In this document: positions 45,464 to 54,065 of the stretch, piece after piece | Position numbering within the stretch: position 1 is the first letter of the stretch | How the letters are laid out: every line of letters begins with the position of its first letter | Assembly: GCA_026984455.1 (NCBI GenBank) | Contig: JALSSC010000008.1 | Coordinates: 1-64,000, forward strand | DNA length: 64,000 bases | Direction: 5' to 3' | Source: Chromatiaceae bacterium | GTDB taxonomy: Bacteria > Pseudomonadota > Gammaproteobacteria > Chromatiales > Chromatiaceae | Notes under the pieces: generated by a model | Seen by the model: the letters and a program-made list of their open reading frames with translations, nothing else | What the model was told of the DNA's origin: nothing | The model's database searches: none | Position numbers and translations under genes: made by a program

Positions 45464-46370
45464 TGCGGCACCCCAGGGACTGCTGCGCTGGAACCTGGGC
45501 GCCCTCACCCTGTACCCCGGGGAACTGCCACCTCCCAGTGACATCCGCACCCTGATCCGTTCCACGGAGCAACTGCCGCCCCTGCCCGAGATCGCCCTGC
45601 GCCTGCTGCGCCTGCTCGACGACCCCGACGCCGATGCCGTGCGCCTGGCCGGGATCCTGGAACTCGATCCCCTGATCACTGCCCAGGTCCTGCGCCGGGC
45701 CAACTCGGCCTACTATGTCTCGAGGGATCCGGTGACATCGGTACGCGACGCCGTAGGCCGGGTGCTGGGATTCGAGACCGCCCTCAGCCTGGCCCTCGGC
45801 CTGGCCATGACCGAACCCCTGCGTGTCCCCCCGGGAGGCCCCCTGGGACGCGAGGAGGTCTGGCGGCACGGTCTACTCTGCGGCCAGCTCACCCAGACCC
45901 TGGCGGCCGCCCTGCCCCCCGCCCGCCGGCCCGCCTCCGGCCAGGCCCAGCTCGCCGGGATACTCCAGAACATCGGCTACCTGCTCCTCGGCCACCTATT
46001 GCCCGACCCCTACCGCTTCCTCAACCGCATGGTCCTGGCCAACCCGGCCCTGCCCCTGCCCGCCCTGGAACGCTTCAGCCTGGGGCTGGAGCACGGCCAG
46101 CTCGGGGCCTGGCTGCTGGAGGCCTGGGGGCTCCCCGCACCCCTGTGTGCCGCCGTCCGTCACCACCACACTCCCGGATACACGGGGGCCGGCGCCGACC
46201 TGGTGCGTCTGAGCGGATTGGCCGACGCCCTGCTCACCGCACGGGGGCTGGGCATCGGCCCGGTCCCGGACGACGAGGCCATGACCCGCTGGCACCAGGC
46301 TCTGGGCCTGAGCCCGGAAACCACCGAGGCGCGCCTGGCCGGGTTGCTGGAGCGGGTGATGCCGCAGTGA
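45441..46370 (+). CDS. HDOD-domain protein
   Basis: A 309-residue protein. The HDOD core spans about 30-230: LPPLPEIALRLLRLLDDPDADA, LAGILELDPLITAQVLRRANSAYY, SVRDAVGRVLGFETAL, AGILQNIGYLLL and LCAAVRHHH. HDOD proteins lack the metal HD catalytic pair and act as signalling scaffolds. Translationally coupled to the sigma54 activator, it may modulate it. The system it controls is not seen. Confidence 0.88.
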   Translation: MPTQPPPDAAPQGLLRWNLGALTLYPGELPPPSDIRTLIRSTEQLPPLPEIALRLLRLLDDPDADAVRLAGILELDPLITAQVLRRANSAYYVSRDPVTSVRDAVGRVLGFETALSLALGLAMTEPLRVPPGGPLGREEVWRHGLLCGQLTQTLAAALPPARRPASGQAQLAGILQNIGYLLLGHLLPDPYRFLNRMVLANPALPLPALERFSLGLEHGQLGAWLLEAWGLPAPLCAAVRHHHTPGYTGAGADLVRLSGLADALLTARGLGIGPVPDDEAMTRWHQALGLSPETTEARLAGLLERVMPQ

Positions 46371-46406
46371 AGGGATGCCCCGCCGCCGCGATTCTCTCTG
46401 TATTGG

Positions 46407-46570
46407 TATACCCGTCGCACATGAATATTTCCCGACTGCGGCCGCCCCTCGCACCCCTGGGCTGTGTGGCGATTGCTCGCCATAGTCCCTGCGATGACTC
46501 GCTTCCGCGCCTTGCCCAGGGGCACGAGGAACACCCTCGAAACACGAAATATTCACGTGCGACGGGTATA
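46407..46570. mobile_element. palindromic MITE-like element, copy B
   Basis: Same 164-base length as copy A with inverted ends TATACCCGTCGCACATGAATATTT and AAATATTCACGTGCGACGGGTATA that match at nearly every position. The interior hairpin is TGGCGA-TTGC-TCGCCA, so loop differs from copy A while the stem is kept. It sits between HDOD and the hyf operon. Confidence 0.8.
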
Positions 46571-46717
46571 TTTTCGACCACTGTGGCCGCCCCTCGCCCC
46601 CCTGGACCGGGTTGCGGACGCCCTCCATAGTCCCAACCATGACTCGCGCCGTGCCTTGCCCAGGGGCACGAGGAACACCCTCGAAAAACGAAGCTGTTGG
46701 CGTGCGACGGGTTTGAC
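46571..46717. repeat. truncated copy C joined to copy B
   Basis: A partial copy abuts copy B and keeps the interior (GGCCGCCCCTCGC..., TGCCCAGGGGCACGAGGAACACCCTCGAAAAACGAA) and the right end (GTGCGACGGG), but the left inverted repeat is missing and its internal hairpin is lost. It may be the result of element insertion next to a copy or of tandem duplication. Confidence 0.6.
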
Positions 46718-46822
46718 CCGAATATTGCACCATCGCGATCGAGGCGTTCGTGAAAAAGAGGACAAGATTGGCCGGGAGCGGGAAAGACATCCCTGAGGAA
46801 CCTTCATGTGCCGTCTCTCCCC

Positions 46823-46852
46823 TGGACACGCCGATCCTCCAGGCCATAGAAT
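46823..46852 (+). promoter_or_regulatory. candidate promoter for hyf operon
   Basis: TGGACA (46823-46828), an 18-base gap and TAGAAT (46847-46852), about 28 bases before the first hyf ATG. Matches to sigma70 hexamers are only fair, and spacing of 18 is acceptable. No Shine-Dalgarno is visible before ATG 46881. Confidence 0.35.
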
Positions 46853-46880
46853 GGTCCTTTAACGCTCACTACCACGGCAA

Positions 46881-48860
46881 ATGCCCGCAATCCTCGCCCC
46901 GATCCTGGCCCTGCTCTCCGCCGCCGGCGCCCTGGCGGGGGCGCGGGGACTGCGCCTGCTGGGCTTTCCCCTGTTCGGCCTGGCGGGCCTGGCGGCGATC
47001 CTCTCTGGCCTCGGCCATCTCCTCGACCCCACTCCCTGGTCCCTGGTCCTGCCCATGGGCCTGCCCTGGCTGCACTGGCACCTGCGCCTGGACACCCTGG
47101 GCGGGGTGCTGTTCCTGCTGATCGGCCTGGTCACCCTGGCCGTCGCCCTGTACGGTCCCGGTTACGTGCGCGAGTTCGAACACGGCCGCAGCCGGCCCGA
47201 GGCCCTGGCCCTGTTCGGGGGGCTGTTCCTGGCGGGGATGCTGCTGGTGGTCCTGGCGGACGATGCCTTCGCCTTCATGGTCGCCTGGGAGTTGATGTCC
47301 CTGTCCTCCTATTTCCTGGTGACCTACCGCCACGACCAGGCCGCCAACAGGCGCGCCGGCTTCCTCTATCTGCTCATGGCCCACATCGGCGGGCTCTCCA
47401 TCCTGCTTGGTTTCGCGGTCCTCGCGGCCTTCGCCGGGGGCTTCGATTTCGCCGCCATGCGCGCCGCGGAGGTACCCCTGGCATGGCGCACCATCGCCTT
47501 CTCCCTGGCCTTCCTCGGCTTCGGCATGAAGGCCGGCCTGGTGCCCCTCCATGCCTGGCTTCCGGAGGCCCACCCGGTGGCCCCCTCCCATGTCTCGGCG
47601 CTGATGTCCGGGGTGATGCTCAAGGTGGCGGTGTACGGCTTCGTGCGCATGACCTTCGACCTGGTGGGCGGGGTCCACTGGGGCTGGGGGGTGGCGGTGC
47701 TGATCACGGGCAGCGTCTCGGCCCTGCTGGGGGTGCTCTACGCCCTGATGCAGCACGACCTCAAGCGTCTCCTGGCCTATCACTCGGTGGAGAACATCGG
47801 CATCGTCTTCATCGGCCTGGGCCTGGCCCTGGTGTTCTTCGGCACGGGCCATCCGGTACTCGGCGCCCTCGGCCTGGTGGCGGCCCTCTACCACACCCTC
47901 AACCACGCCCTTTTCAAGGCCTTGCTGTTCCTGGGCGCCGGGGCGGTGCTGCACGCCACCCACGAAAGGGACATGGAACACATGGGCGGCCTGCTCAAGG
48001 CCATGCCCTGGACCGGAGGGTTCTTCCTCGTCGGCTGCATCGCCATCGCCGCCCTGCCCCCCTTCAACGGCTTCGTCTCCGAGTGGCTCACCTTCCAGGC
48101 CGCCCTCCAGGCCTGGGTCCTGGATTCCGGGGTCCTGCGGGTGCTGCTGCCGGTGAGCGCCGCCATGCTGGCCCTCACCGGGGCCCTGGCCGCGGCCTGC
48201 TTCGTCAAGGTCTACGGGGTCGCCTTCCTGGGCCTGCCGCGCGGCCGCCACGTGCGCAAGGCGCGCGAGGTGGGCCTGGGCATGCGCCTGGGCCAGGGCC
48301 TGCTCGCCCTGGCCTGCCTGGCCTTCGGGATCCTGCCCACGGTGGTCGCCGGCCTCCTCGCCGGGGTCCCCCGGCAACTCATGGGCACCGGCCTGCCCGA
48401 GGCGGGCGCCCAGGGCTGGCTCTGGCTGACCCCCATCTCCCCGGCCACCGCCAGCTATGCCGCGCCCCTGGTGGTGCTGGGGCTGGCCCTGGCCTGGGCC
48501 ATCGCCGCCCTCTGGCTGCGTCGCGGCGAGGTGCGCGAGGTGAGCCGTTGCGAACCCTGGGACTGCGGCTTCTCGCGCCCCGGCCCCGGCATGCAGTACA
48601 CCGCCACGGCCTTCGCCCAGCCCATCCGCCGGGTCTTCGGGATGCTGTTCCAGATCGACGAGGGGATGCGTGGGGAACAGGGCCGGCAGCGCTTCCACCT
48701 CCAGGTGGGCGACCGCTTCTGGGGCTGGCTGTACCTGCCCGTGGAGCGCCTGGTCAACGCCGCCGCCCGCCGCGTCACCTTCCTCCAGGCCGGCCGCCTG
48801 CGCGCCTATCTGGGCTGGTCCCTGGGGACCCTGCTGGTGCTCCTGTGGGTGGCGGCGTGA
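46881..48860 (+). CDS. hyfB: HyfB-like proton-antiporter subunit
   Basis: A 659-residue membrane protein of the NuoL/M/N antiporter family, the proton-pumping arm. The central domain has YGPGYVREFE, MVAWELMSLSSYFLVTY, MKAGLVPLHAWLPEAHPVAPSHVSALMSGVMLKV (with the essential Lys/Pro/His helix) and LKRLLAYHSVENIGIV. The C-terminal segment PWDCGFSRPGPGMQYTATAFAQPIRRVFGMLFQ is the HyfB/HycC-type tail. It is the first gene of a six-gene operon; the next gene starts at GTGA. Confidence 0.9.
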   Translation: MPAILAPILALLSAAGALAGARGLRLLGFPLFGLAGLAAILSGLGHLLDPTPWSLVLPMGLPWLHWHLRLDTLGGVLFLLIGLVTLAVALYGPGYVREFEHGRSRPEALALFGGLFLAGMLLVVLADDAFAFMVAWELMSLSSYFLVTYRHDQAANRRAGFLYLLMAHIGGLSILLGFAVLAAFAGGFDFAAMRAAEVPLAWRTIAFSLAFLGFGMKAGLVPLHAWLPEAHPVAPSHVSALMSGVMLKVAVYGFVRMTFDLVGGVHWGWGVAVLITGSVSALLGVLYALMQHDLKRLLAYHSVENIGIVFIGLGLALVFFGTGHPVLGALGLVAALYHTLNHALFKALLFLGAGAVLHATHERDMEHMGGLLKAMPWTGGFFLVGCIAIAALPPFNGFVSEWLTFQAALQAWVLDSGVLRVLLPVSAAMLALTGALAAACFVKVYGVAFLGLPRGRHVRKAREVGLGMRLGQGLLALACLAFGILPTVVAGLLAGVPRQLMGTGLPEAGAQGWLWLTPISPATASYAAPLVVLGLALAWAIAALWLRRGEVREVSRCEPWDCGFSRPGPGMQYTATAFAQPIRRVFGMLFQIDEGMRGEQGRQRFHLQVGDRFWGWLYLPVERLVNAAARRVTFLQAGRLRAYLGWSLGTLLVLLWVAA

Positions 48861-49804
48861 GCGCCTGGTGGGCGGCTGCCATGCAGCTCGCGCTGGTCGT
48901 CGCGGGCGCGCCCCTGCTCGCCGGCTGGGTGAAGTCGGTCAAGGCGCGCCTGCAGAATCGCCGCGGGCCGGGGCCGTTGCAGCCCTACCGTGACCTGCGC
49001 AAGCTGTTCATGAAACAGGTCCTGGTGGCCGACAGCGCCTCCATCGTCTTTCGCGCCGCCCCTTACGTGGTCTTCACCTCCACCCTGCTCGCCACCGCCG
49101 CGGTGCCCCTGGCGGTCCGCGACCTGCCCACGGCGCCCGTGGCGGATATCATGGTGGTGGTGGGCCTGCTCGCCCTGGGACGCTTCTTCCTCGCCCTGGC
49201 GGGCATGGACGTGGGCACCGCCTTCGGCGGCATGGGTGCCTCCCGGGAGATGCTCATCTCGGCCCTGGCGGAACCCGCCACCCTGATGGCCATATTCACC
49301 CTCACCATGAGTGCCCACAGCACCAACCTGTCCACGGTGGTGGGCTTCCAATTGACCCAGGGGCTGGTGTTGCATCCCTCCTATCTGTTCGCCCTCATGG
49401 GCCTGGTCCTGGTGGCGGTGGCCGAGACCGGGCGCATCCCGGTGGACAACCCGGCCACTCACCTGGAACTCACCATGGTCCACGAGGCCATGATCCTGGA
49501 GTACTCGGGCCGCCACCTGGCCCTCATGGAATGGGCGGCATGGCTCAAGCTCACCCTCTACGGCGTGCTCATCGCCAACGTCTTCTTCCCCTGGGGGATC
49601 GGCGAGACGACGGACCCGGGCGCCTTCGGCATCGGCCTGGCCGTGATCGTGGCCAAGCTCGCCCTGCTCGGGCTGGCCCTGGCGGTCTCGGAGACGGTCC
49701 TGGCCAAGATGCGCCTGTTCCGGGTGCCCCAGTACCTGAACCTGGCCTTCCTGTTCGCCCTGCTGGGGATGTTGTCGTTCCTGATCCTGGAGGTGGCGGC
49801 ATGA
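48857..49804 (+). CDS. hyfC: HyfC-like NuoH-family membrane subunit
   Basis: A 315-residue NuoH/HycD-family protein from GTG 48857 overlapping the previous stop. The quinone-side motifs are KSVKARLQNRRGPGPLQPYRDLRKLF near the N-terminus and GRIPVDNPATHLELTMVHEAMILEYSG, the conserved E-rich loop. Eight helices can be traced. It links the peripheral arm with the pump modules. Confidence 0.92.
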   Translation: MSAWWAAAMQLALVVAGAPLLAGWVKSVKARLQNRRGPGPLQPYRDLRKLFMKQVLVADSASIVFRAAPYVVFTSTLLATAAVPLAVRDLPTAPVADIMVVVGLLALGRFFLALAGMDVGTAFGGMGASREMLISALAEPATLMAIFTLTMSAHSTNLSTVVGFQLTQGLVLHPSYLFALMGLVLVAVAETGRIPVDNPATHLELTMVHEAMILEYSGRHLALMEWAAWLKLTLYGVLIANVFFPWGIGETTDPGAFGIGLAVIVAKLALLGLALAVSETVLAKMRLFRVPQYLNLAFLFALLGMLSFLILEVAA

Positions 49805-50484
49805 ACCTCACCCAGCTCTCCCTGCCGGAACAGGCCATCTTCGTGCTCGCCGCCCTGGTGTTGCTGGTCTCCTTCATCCTCCTGTCCCAGACCCGTCTCA
49901 CCGCGGCCATCCACGCCTTCGCCTGGCAGGGCGCCCTGGTGGCGGTGGTGGCCGCCCTGGTGGGTTGGGTGGGCGCCGATGCCCATCTCTATCTGTCGGC
50001 GGGCCTGACCCTGGCCCTCAAGGCCCTGCTCATCCCCTGGATGCTGCACCGCCTGGTGCGCCGCCTGGACATGGACGCCGAACGCGAGGCCCTGGTGCAT
50101 CCGGCCCTGGTGGCCCTGACCGGGACCCTGCTGGTGGTGTTCGCCTACTGGCTGGTGCTGCCCCTGGAGCGCCTGGCGGTGACCGATACCCGCAACCTCC
50201 TGGCCATCTCCCTGGCCACGGTCCTGATGGGCTTCTGGATGCTGGTGGTGCGCGCCCAGGCGGTGGCCCAGGTGCTGGGCTTCATGTCCATCGAGAACGG
50301 CCTCTTCCTGGGGGCGGTGGCGGCCACCCGGGGGATGCCCCTGGTGGTGGAACTGGGGGTGGCCTTCGACGTCCTGGTGGCCATGATCCTGTTCGGGGTG
50401 TTCTTCTTCCAGATCCGGGAGAGCATCGACAGCCTGGACACCGACCGCCTCGACCGCCTGGCGGAGACGGAGGAAGAGGCATGA
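49801..50484 (+). CDS. hyfE: HyfE-like membrane subunit
   Basis: A 227-residue membrane protein. Six hydrophobic helices; N-terminal LPEQAIFVLAALVLLVSF, central KALLIPWMLHRLVRRLDMDAERE and C-terminal LGFMSIENGLFLGAV, which carry the NuoK-like motif. This fits HyfE, a NuoK-like subunit. It is flanked by ATGA overlaps on both sides. Confidence 0.88.
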   Translation: MNLTQLSLPEQAIFVLAALVLLVSFILLSQTRLTAAIHAFAWQGALVAVVAALVGWVGADAHLYLSAGLTLALKALLIPWMLHRLVRRLDMDAEREALVHPALVALTGTLLVVFAYWLVLPLERLAVTDTRNLLAISLATVLMGFWMLVVRAQAVAQVLGFMSIENGLFLGAVAATRGMPLVVELGVAFDVLVAMILFGVFFFQIRESIDSLDTDRLDRLAETEEEA

Positions 50485-51953
50485 CCTGGCTCTGGCTGTG
50501 TGTCTTCACTCCGGCGCTGGGCGGCCTGGCGCTCGCCCTGGTGCGCTCCCTGCGCTGGGCCGGCTGGATCAACCTGGGGGTCTCCACCCTCAGTTTCAGC
50601 GCCGCCCTGGCGTTGGCCGTGCAGGTGGCCGCCGACGGCGGTTTCACCCGCGGCGGTTTCGTGGTGGATGCCTTCAACGTCTATCTGGTGGTGCTCACCA
50701 GCTTCGTGGCCCTCACCACCGGCATATTCTCGCGCCCCTACATGGCCCACCTCTGTCACGAGGGGCGGCTCACCCGCAGGCGTATGCGCCTCTACCATGC
50801 CATGTACCAGGGTTTCATGTTCACCATGCTGCTGGCCCTGACCACCGACAACCTGGGCATCCTCTGGATCGCCGTGGAAGGGGCGACCCTGTCCACGGTG
50901 CTGCTGGTCTCCCTGTACCGCACCCCGGGGGCGGTGGAGGCGGCCTGGAAGTATTTCATCCTCTGCGGGGTGGGCATCGCCATGGCCCTGTTCGGCACCC
51001 TGCTGGTCTATTTCGCCGCCCAGCGGGTGATCCCCGACCCCGAGGCGGGGCTGAGCTGGACCCACCTGCACGCCCTCGCCCACCAGTTGCAGCCCGGGGT
51101 GATGGGGGTGGCCTTCGTCTTCCTGCTGGTGGGCTACGGCACCAAGGTGGGCCTGGTGCCCCTGCACAACTGGCTGCCGGACGCCCATTCGGAAGGCCCC
51201 ACGCCGGTCTCGGCGGTGCTCTCGGGGCTCCTCCTCAACGTCGCCCTCTATGCCGTGGTGCGCCTGAAGATGCTCACCGACGCCTCCCTCGCCGGGGCCG
51301 GGGGGGCGCAACTGACGGGCCATCTGATGATGGGCTTCGGCCTGGCCTCCTTCCTGGTGGCGGGGCTGTTCCTGCACCGTCAGCGGGACATCAAGCGCCT
51401 GTTCAGCTATTCCTCCATCGAACACATGGGCCTGATGACCTTCGCCTTCGGCATCGGCGGGCCCCTGGCCACCTTCGGCGCCCTCCTGCACATGCTGGTG
51501 CATTCGCTCACCAAATCGGCCATCTTCGTCACCGTGGGCCACGCCGCCCACATCGCCGGCACCCAATCGCTGGCCCGTATCCGCGGCCTCATCCACACCC
51601 AACCCGGGGTCGGTTGGGGCCTGCTCCTGGGGGTGGCGGCCATCGCCGGGTTTCCACCCTTCGGGCTGTTCACCAGCGAATTCCTGCTCCTCTCGGCGAC
51701 CATGGATACCTGGCCCTGGCTCGCCCCCACCCTGCTGATGGGCCTGGCGGTGGCCTTCGCCGGCCTGTTCCGGCAGATCCACCCGGTGGTCTACGGCCAC
51801 GCCCCCGAGGGCCAGAGGGCGGTGACCGCCAACATGATCCCGGTGGGGCTCCACCTGCTCCTGGTCCTGGTCCTCGGGCTGTACATCCCCGCCCTGCTCA
51901 CCCAGTGGCTGGACCAGGCCACCCGCCTGATCGCCGGAACGGGGGTGCTGTGA
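50481..51953 (+). CDS. hyfF: HyfF-like antiporter subunit
   Basis: A 490-residue NuoN/M-type proton antiporter subunit. Signature segments are NLGILWIAVEGATLSTVLLVSLY, GTKVGLVPLHNWLPDAHSEGPTPVSAVLSGLLLNVALY and IKRLFSYSSIEHMGLM. With HyfB it gives two pump modules. It shares one base with the stop/start of the next gene (TGATG). Confidence 0.92.
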   Translation: MTWLWLCVFTPALGGLALALVRSLRWAGWINLGVSTLSFSAALALAVQVAADGGFTRGGFVVDAFNVYLVVLTSFVALTTGIFSRPYMAHLCHEGRLTRRRMRLYHAMYQGFMFTMLLALTTDNLGILWIAVEGATLSTVLLVSLYRTPGAVEAAWKYFILCGVGIAMALFGTLLVYFAAQRVIPDPEAGLSWTHLHALAHQLQPGVMGVAFVFLLVGYGTKVGLVPLHNWLPDAHSEGPTPVSAVLSGLLLNVALYAVVRLKMLTDASLAGAGGAQLTGHLMMGFGLASFLVAGLFLHRQRDIKRLFSYSSIEHMGLMTFAFGIGGPLATFGALLHMLVHSLTKSAIFVTVGHAAHIAGTQSLARIRGLIHTQPGVGWGLLLGVAAIAGFPPFGLFTSEFLLLSATMDTWPWLAPTLLMGLAVAFAGLFRQIHPVVYGHAPEGQRAVTANMIPVGLHLLLVLVLGLYIPALLTQWLDQATRLIAGTGVL

Positions 51954-53506
51954 TGACCAACTTCGCCTGGTTGCCGGCCTTCAAGGCCCACCTGGAACGC
52001 GAGCATCTCCTCATCCGGGGCGAGTCGGGCACCTGCCTGGCGCCCGCCCGCTGCCTGGAGATCGACCCCGAGGACTGGGCCAAGGGCGGGGCCGAGGCGG
52101 CCCGTTTCGGCCTGCGCTGGGCCGGCCTGTGGGCCGACAGGGACGCCCTGGGTGAGCGCTGTACCTGCGTCCTGGAGAACGCCGGCGACTACCTGATCCT
52201 CAGCACCCGGCCGGATGGGGAGGCCCTGGCCTCGCACAGCCCCTGGTATCCGGCCGCCGGGCGCCTGGAACGCCATGCCCGGGATCTCTTCGGCCTGCGC
52301 TTCGAGGGACTGGACGAACGCCGCTGGACCCGCCACCAGGCCTGGCCGGAGGACCGCCATCCCCTGGTGGACGCCCTGCCCGCCCCGGGGGAGACGCCGC
52401 CGGACGGCGACTACCCCTTCGCCCATATCCCGGGCGAGGGGGTCTACGAGATCCCGGTCGGGCCGGTCCACGCGGGGATCATCGAGCCCGGTCATTTCCG
52501 TTTCAATGCGGTGGGCGAGACCATCCTCGGCCTGGAGGAACGCCTGGGCTACGTCCACAAGGGGATCGAACACCTGGCCCGGGGGCGCGACCCCGCGGGT
52601 CTCGCCCGCCTCGCCGGACGGGTCTCCGGGGACAGCACGGTGGCCCACGCCTGGGCGGCCTGCCAGGCCATGGAACGCGCCGCGGGCCTGACCCCGCCAG
52701 CGCGGGCGGTCTGGTTGCGCGCCCTGTTCGCGGAACGCGAGCGGGTGGCGAACCACCTGGGCGACATCGGCGCCATCTGCAACGACGTGGGTTTCGCCTT
52801 CGCCCAGTACCAGTTCCAGCGCCTGCGCGAGGTCTGGACGCGCCGCAACGCCGACCTCTGCGGCCACCGCCTGCTCATGGACCAGATCGTCCCCGGTGGC
52901 GTGGCCTGCGAACCCGAGGCCCTGGCCGCCCTGGAATATGACCACCGCCACCTGCGCAAGGCCCTCGCGGGCCTCTTCGATATCCTCGAAGACCACCCCT
53001 CCCTGCGCGACCGCCTCCAGGGGACGGGCCGACTCAGCCCCCTGACGGCGGCCGAACTGGGGGTCACCGGTTACGTGGGCAAGGCCTCGGACCAGGCCTT
53101 CGACCTGCGCCGGGACGATCCCTATCCCCCCTACGACCGCTATCCTCCCGATGTGCCCCGCTATCAGGCGGGGGACGTGGCCGCGCGGATGCGGGTACGG
53201 ATGGACGAGATCGGGATCTCTCTCGACCTCATGGACCGCCTGCTGGGCGATCTCCCCAAGGGCGACCTGGCGGTACCCTTCACCACCCCGGAAGAGGGCG
53301 AGGGCCTGGGCTGCATCGAGGGCTGGCGCGGCGAGATCCTCAGCCACGTGCGCTTCGCCCATGGCCGGGTGGCGCGCTTCTTCCCCCGCGACCCCTCCTG
53401 GTTCACCTGGCCGGCCCTGGAGCACATCGTCCAGGACAACATCGTCCCCGACTTTCCGGTGTGCAACAAGTCGGTGAACGCCTCCTATTCGGGGGTAGAC
53501 CTCTGA
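51953..53506 (+). CDS. hyfG: HyfG-like large subunit without N-terminal NiFe Cys
   Basis: A 517-residue fusion. Residues about 1-165 are the 30-kDa NuoC-like part; about 170-517 the NuoD/hydrogenase-large part. In NiFe hydrogenases the large subunit has R-x-C-G-x-C early and D-P-C-x-x-C at the end. Here the first reads R223-V-S-G-D-S228 and the end is DFPVC504-NKSVNASYSGVDL, so the first cysteine pair is gone and the last retains only one Cys out of place. The protein cannot bind a NiFe site in the known way. The context HKGIEHLARGRD and AERERVANHLGDIGAICNDVGF is conserved. It fits an Ehr-like complex. Confidence 0.92.
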   Translation: MTNFAWLPAFKAHLEREHLLIRGESGTCLAPARCLEIDPEDWAKGGAEAARFGLRWAGLWADRDALGERCTCVLENAGDYLILSTRPDGEALASHSPWYPAAGRLERHARDLFGLRFEGLDERRWTRHQAWPEDRHPLVDALPAPGETPPDGDYPFAHIPGEGVYEIPVGPVHAGIIEPGHFRFNAVGETILGLEERLGYVHKGIEHLARGRDPAGLARLAGRVSGDSTVAHAWAACQAMERAAGLTPPARAVWLRALFAERERVANHLGDIGAICNDVGFAFAQYQFQRLREVWTRRNADLCGHRLLMDQIVPGGVACEPEALAALEYDHRHLRKALAGLFDILEDHPSLRDRLQGTGRLSPLTAAELGVTGYVGKASDQAFDLRRDDPYPPYDRYPPDVPRYQAGDVAARMRVRMDEIGISLDLMDRLLGDLPKGDLAVPFTTPEEGEGLGCIEGWRGEILSHVRFAHGRVARFFPRDPSWFTWPALEHIVQDNIVPDFPVCNKSVNASYSGVDL

Positions 53507-54012
53507 TGTTGCGCATCCTCGCCCGCGTCGCCCGCACCGGCAACCTGGCCGAGCCCCTGGAGGCGGATCTGGAGGCCCTGGGGGCGCAGATGAAGACCCT
53601 GGCGGAGCGCCGCTTCGCCGGCAGCCTGGCCCTCCGCGCCGTGGACGCCGGCTCCTGCAACGGCTGCGAGTTGGAGATCCATGCCCTCAACAACCCCTAC
53701 CATGACATCGAACGCTTCGGCGTCCACTTCGTGGCCTCGCCCCGCCACGCCGACGCCCTCCTGGTGACCGGCCCGGTGAGCCGCCACATGGAGGCCGCCC
53801 TCAAACGCACCTGGGCCGCCACCCCGGCCCCCCGCCTGGTGATCGCCGCCGGGGACTGTGCCTGCACCGGGGGGGAATTCGGTGTCTCCTATGCCAGTTG
53901 CGGGCCGGTGGCGGGGGTGATACCGGTGGACGCGCGCATCCCCGGCTGCCCGCCCACCCCCAAGGCCCTGCTCGCGGGCATCCTGGCGGCGGCGCGGGGG
54001 CGGCGGGACTGA
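53506..54012 (+). CDS. hyfI: HyfI-like PSST subunit
   Basis: A 168-residue NuoB/HycG-type subunit. All four cysteines for the N2-type [4Fe-4S] are present: C51 and C54 in GSCNGCELE, C118 in GDCACTGGE, and C148 in IPGCPPTP. The cluster is therefore expected to bind iron-sulfur although the large subunit lacks NiFe residues. It is the last gene of the operon. No NuoI/HyfH or HyfA ferredoxin gene is present in this cluster. Confidence 0.93.
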   Translation: MLRILARVARTGNLAEPLEADLEALGAQMKTLAERRFAGSLALRAVDAGSCNGCELEIHALNNPYHDIERFGVHFVASPRHADALLVTGPVSRHMEAALKRTWAATPAPRLVIAAGDCACTGGEFGVSYASCGPVAGVIPVDARIPGCPPTPKALLAGILAAARGRRD

Positions 54013-54065
54013 GGTCCGCCAGGGCTCCAGCCACCTCGTGCCCGCGCCGCACCGAGAACGGCCCC

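Noticed and set aside
46869-48698. 609-codon minus-strand frame opposite hyfB
   Set aside because: Composition dominated by Gln, Gly and His, with no known motif; shadow of the antiporter gene.
51953-54012. Calling the hyfGI gene pair a functional NiFe hydrogenase
   Set aside because: The first Cys pair of the large subunit is absent and the last is altered, so a NiFe site is not expected.
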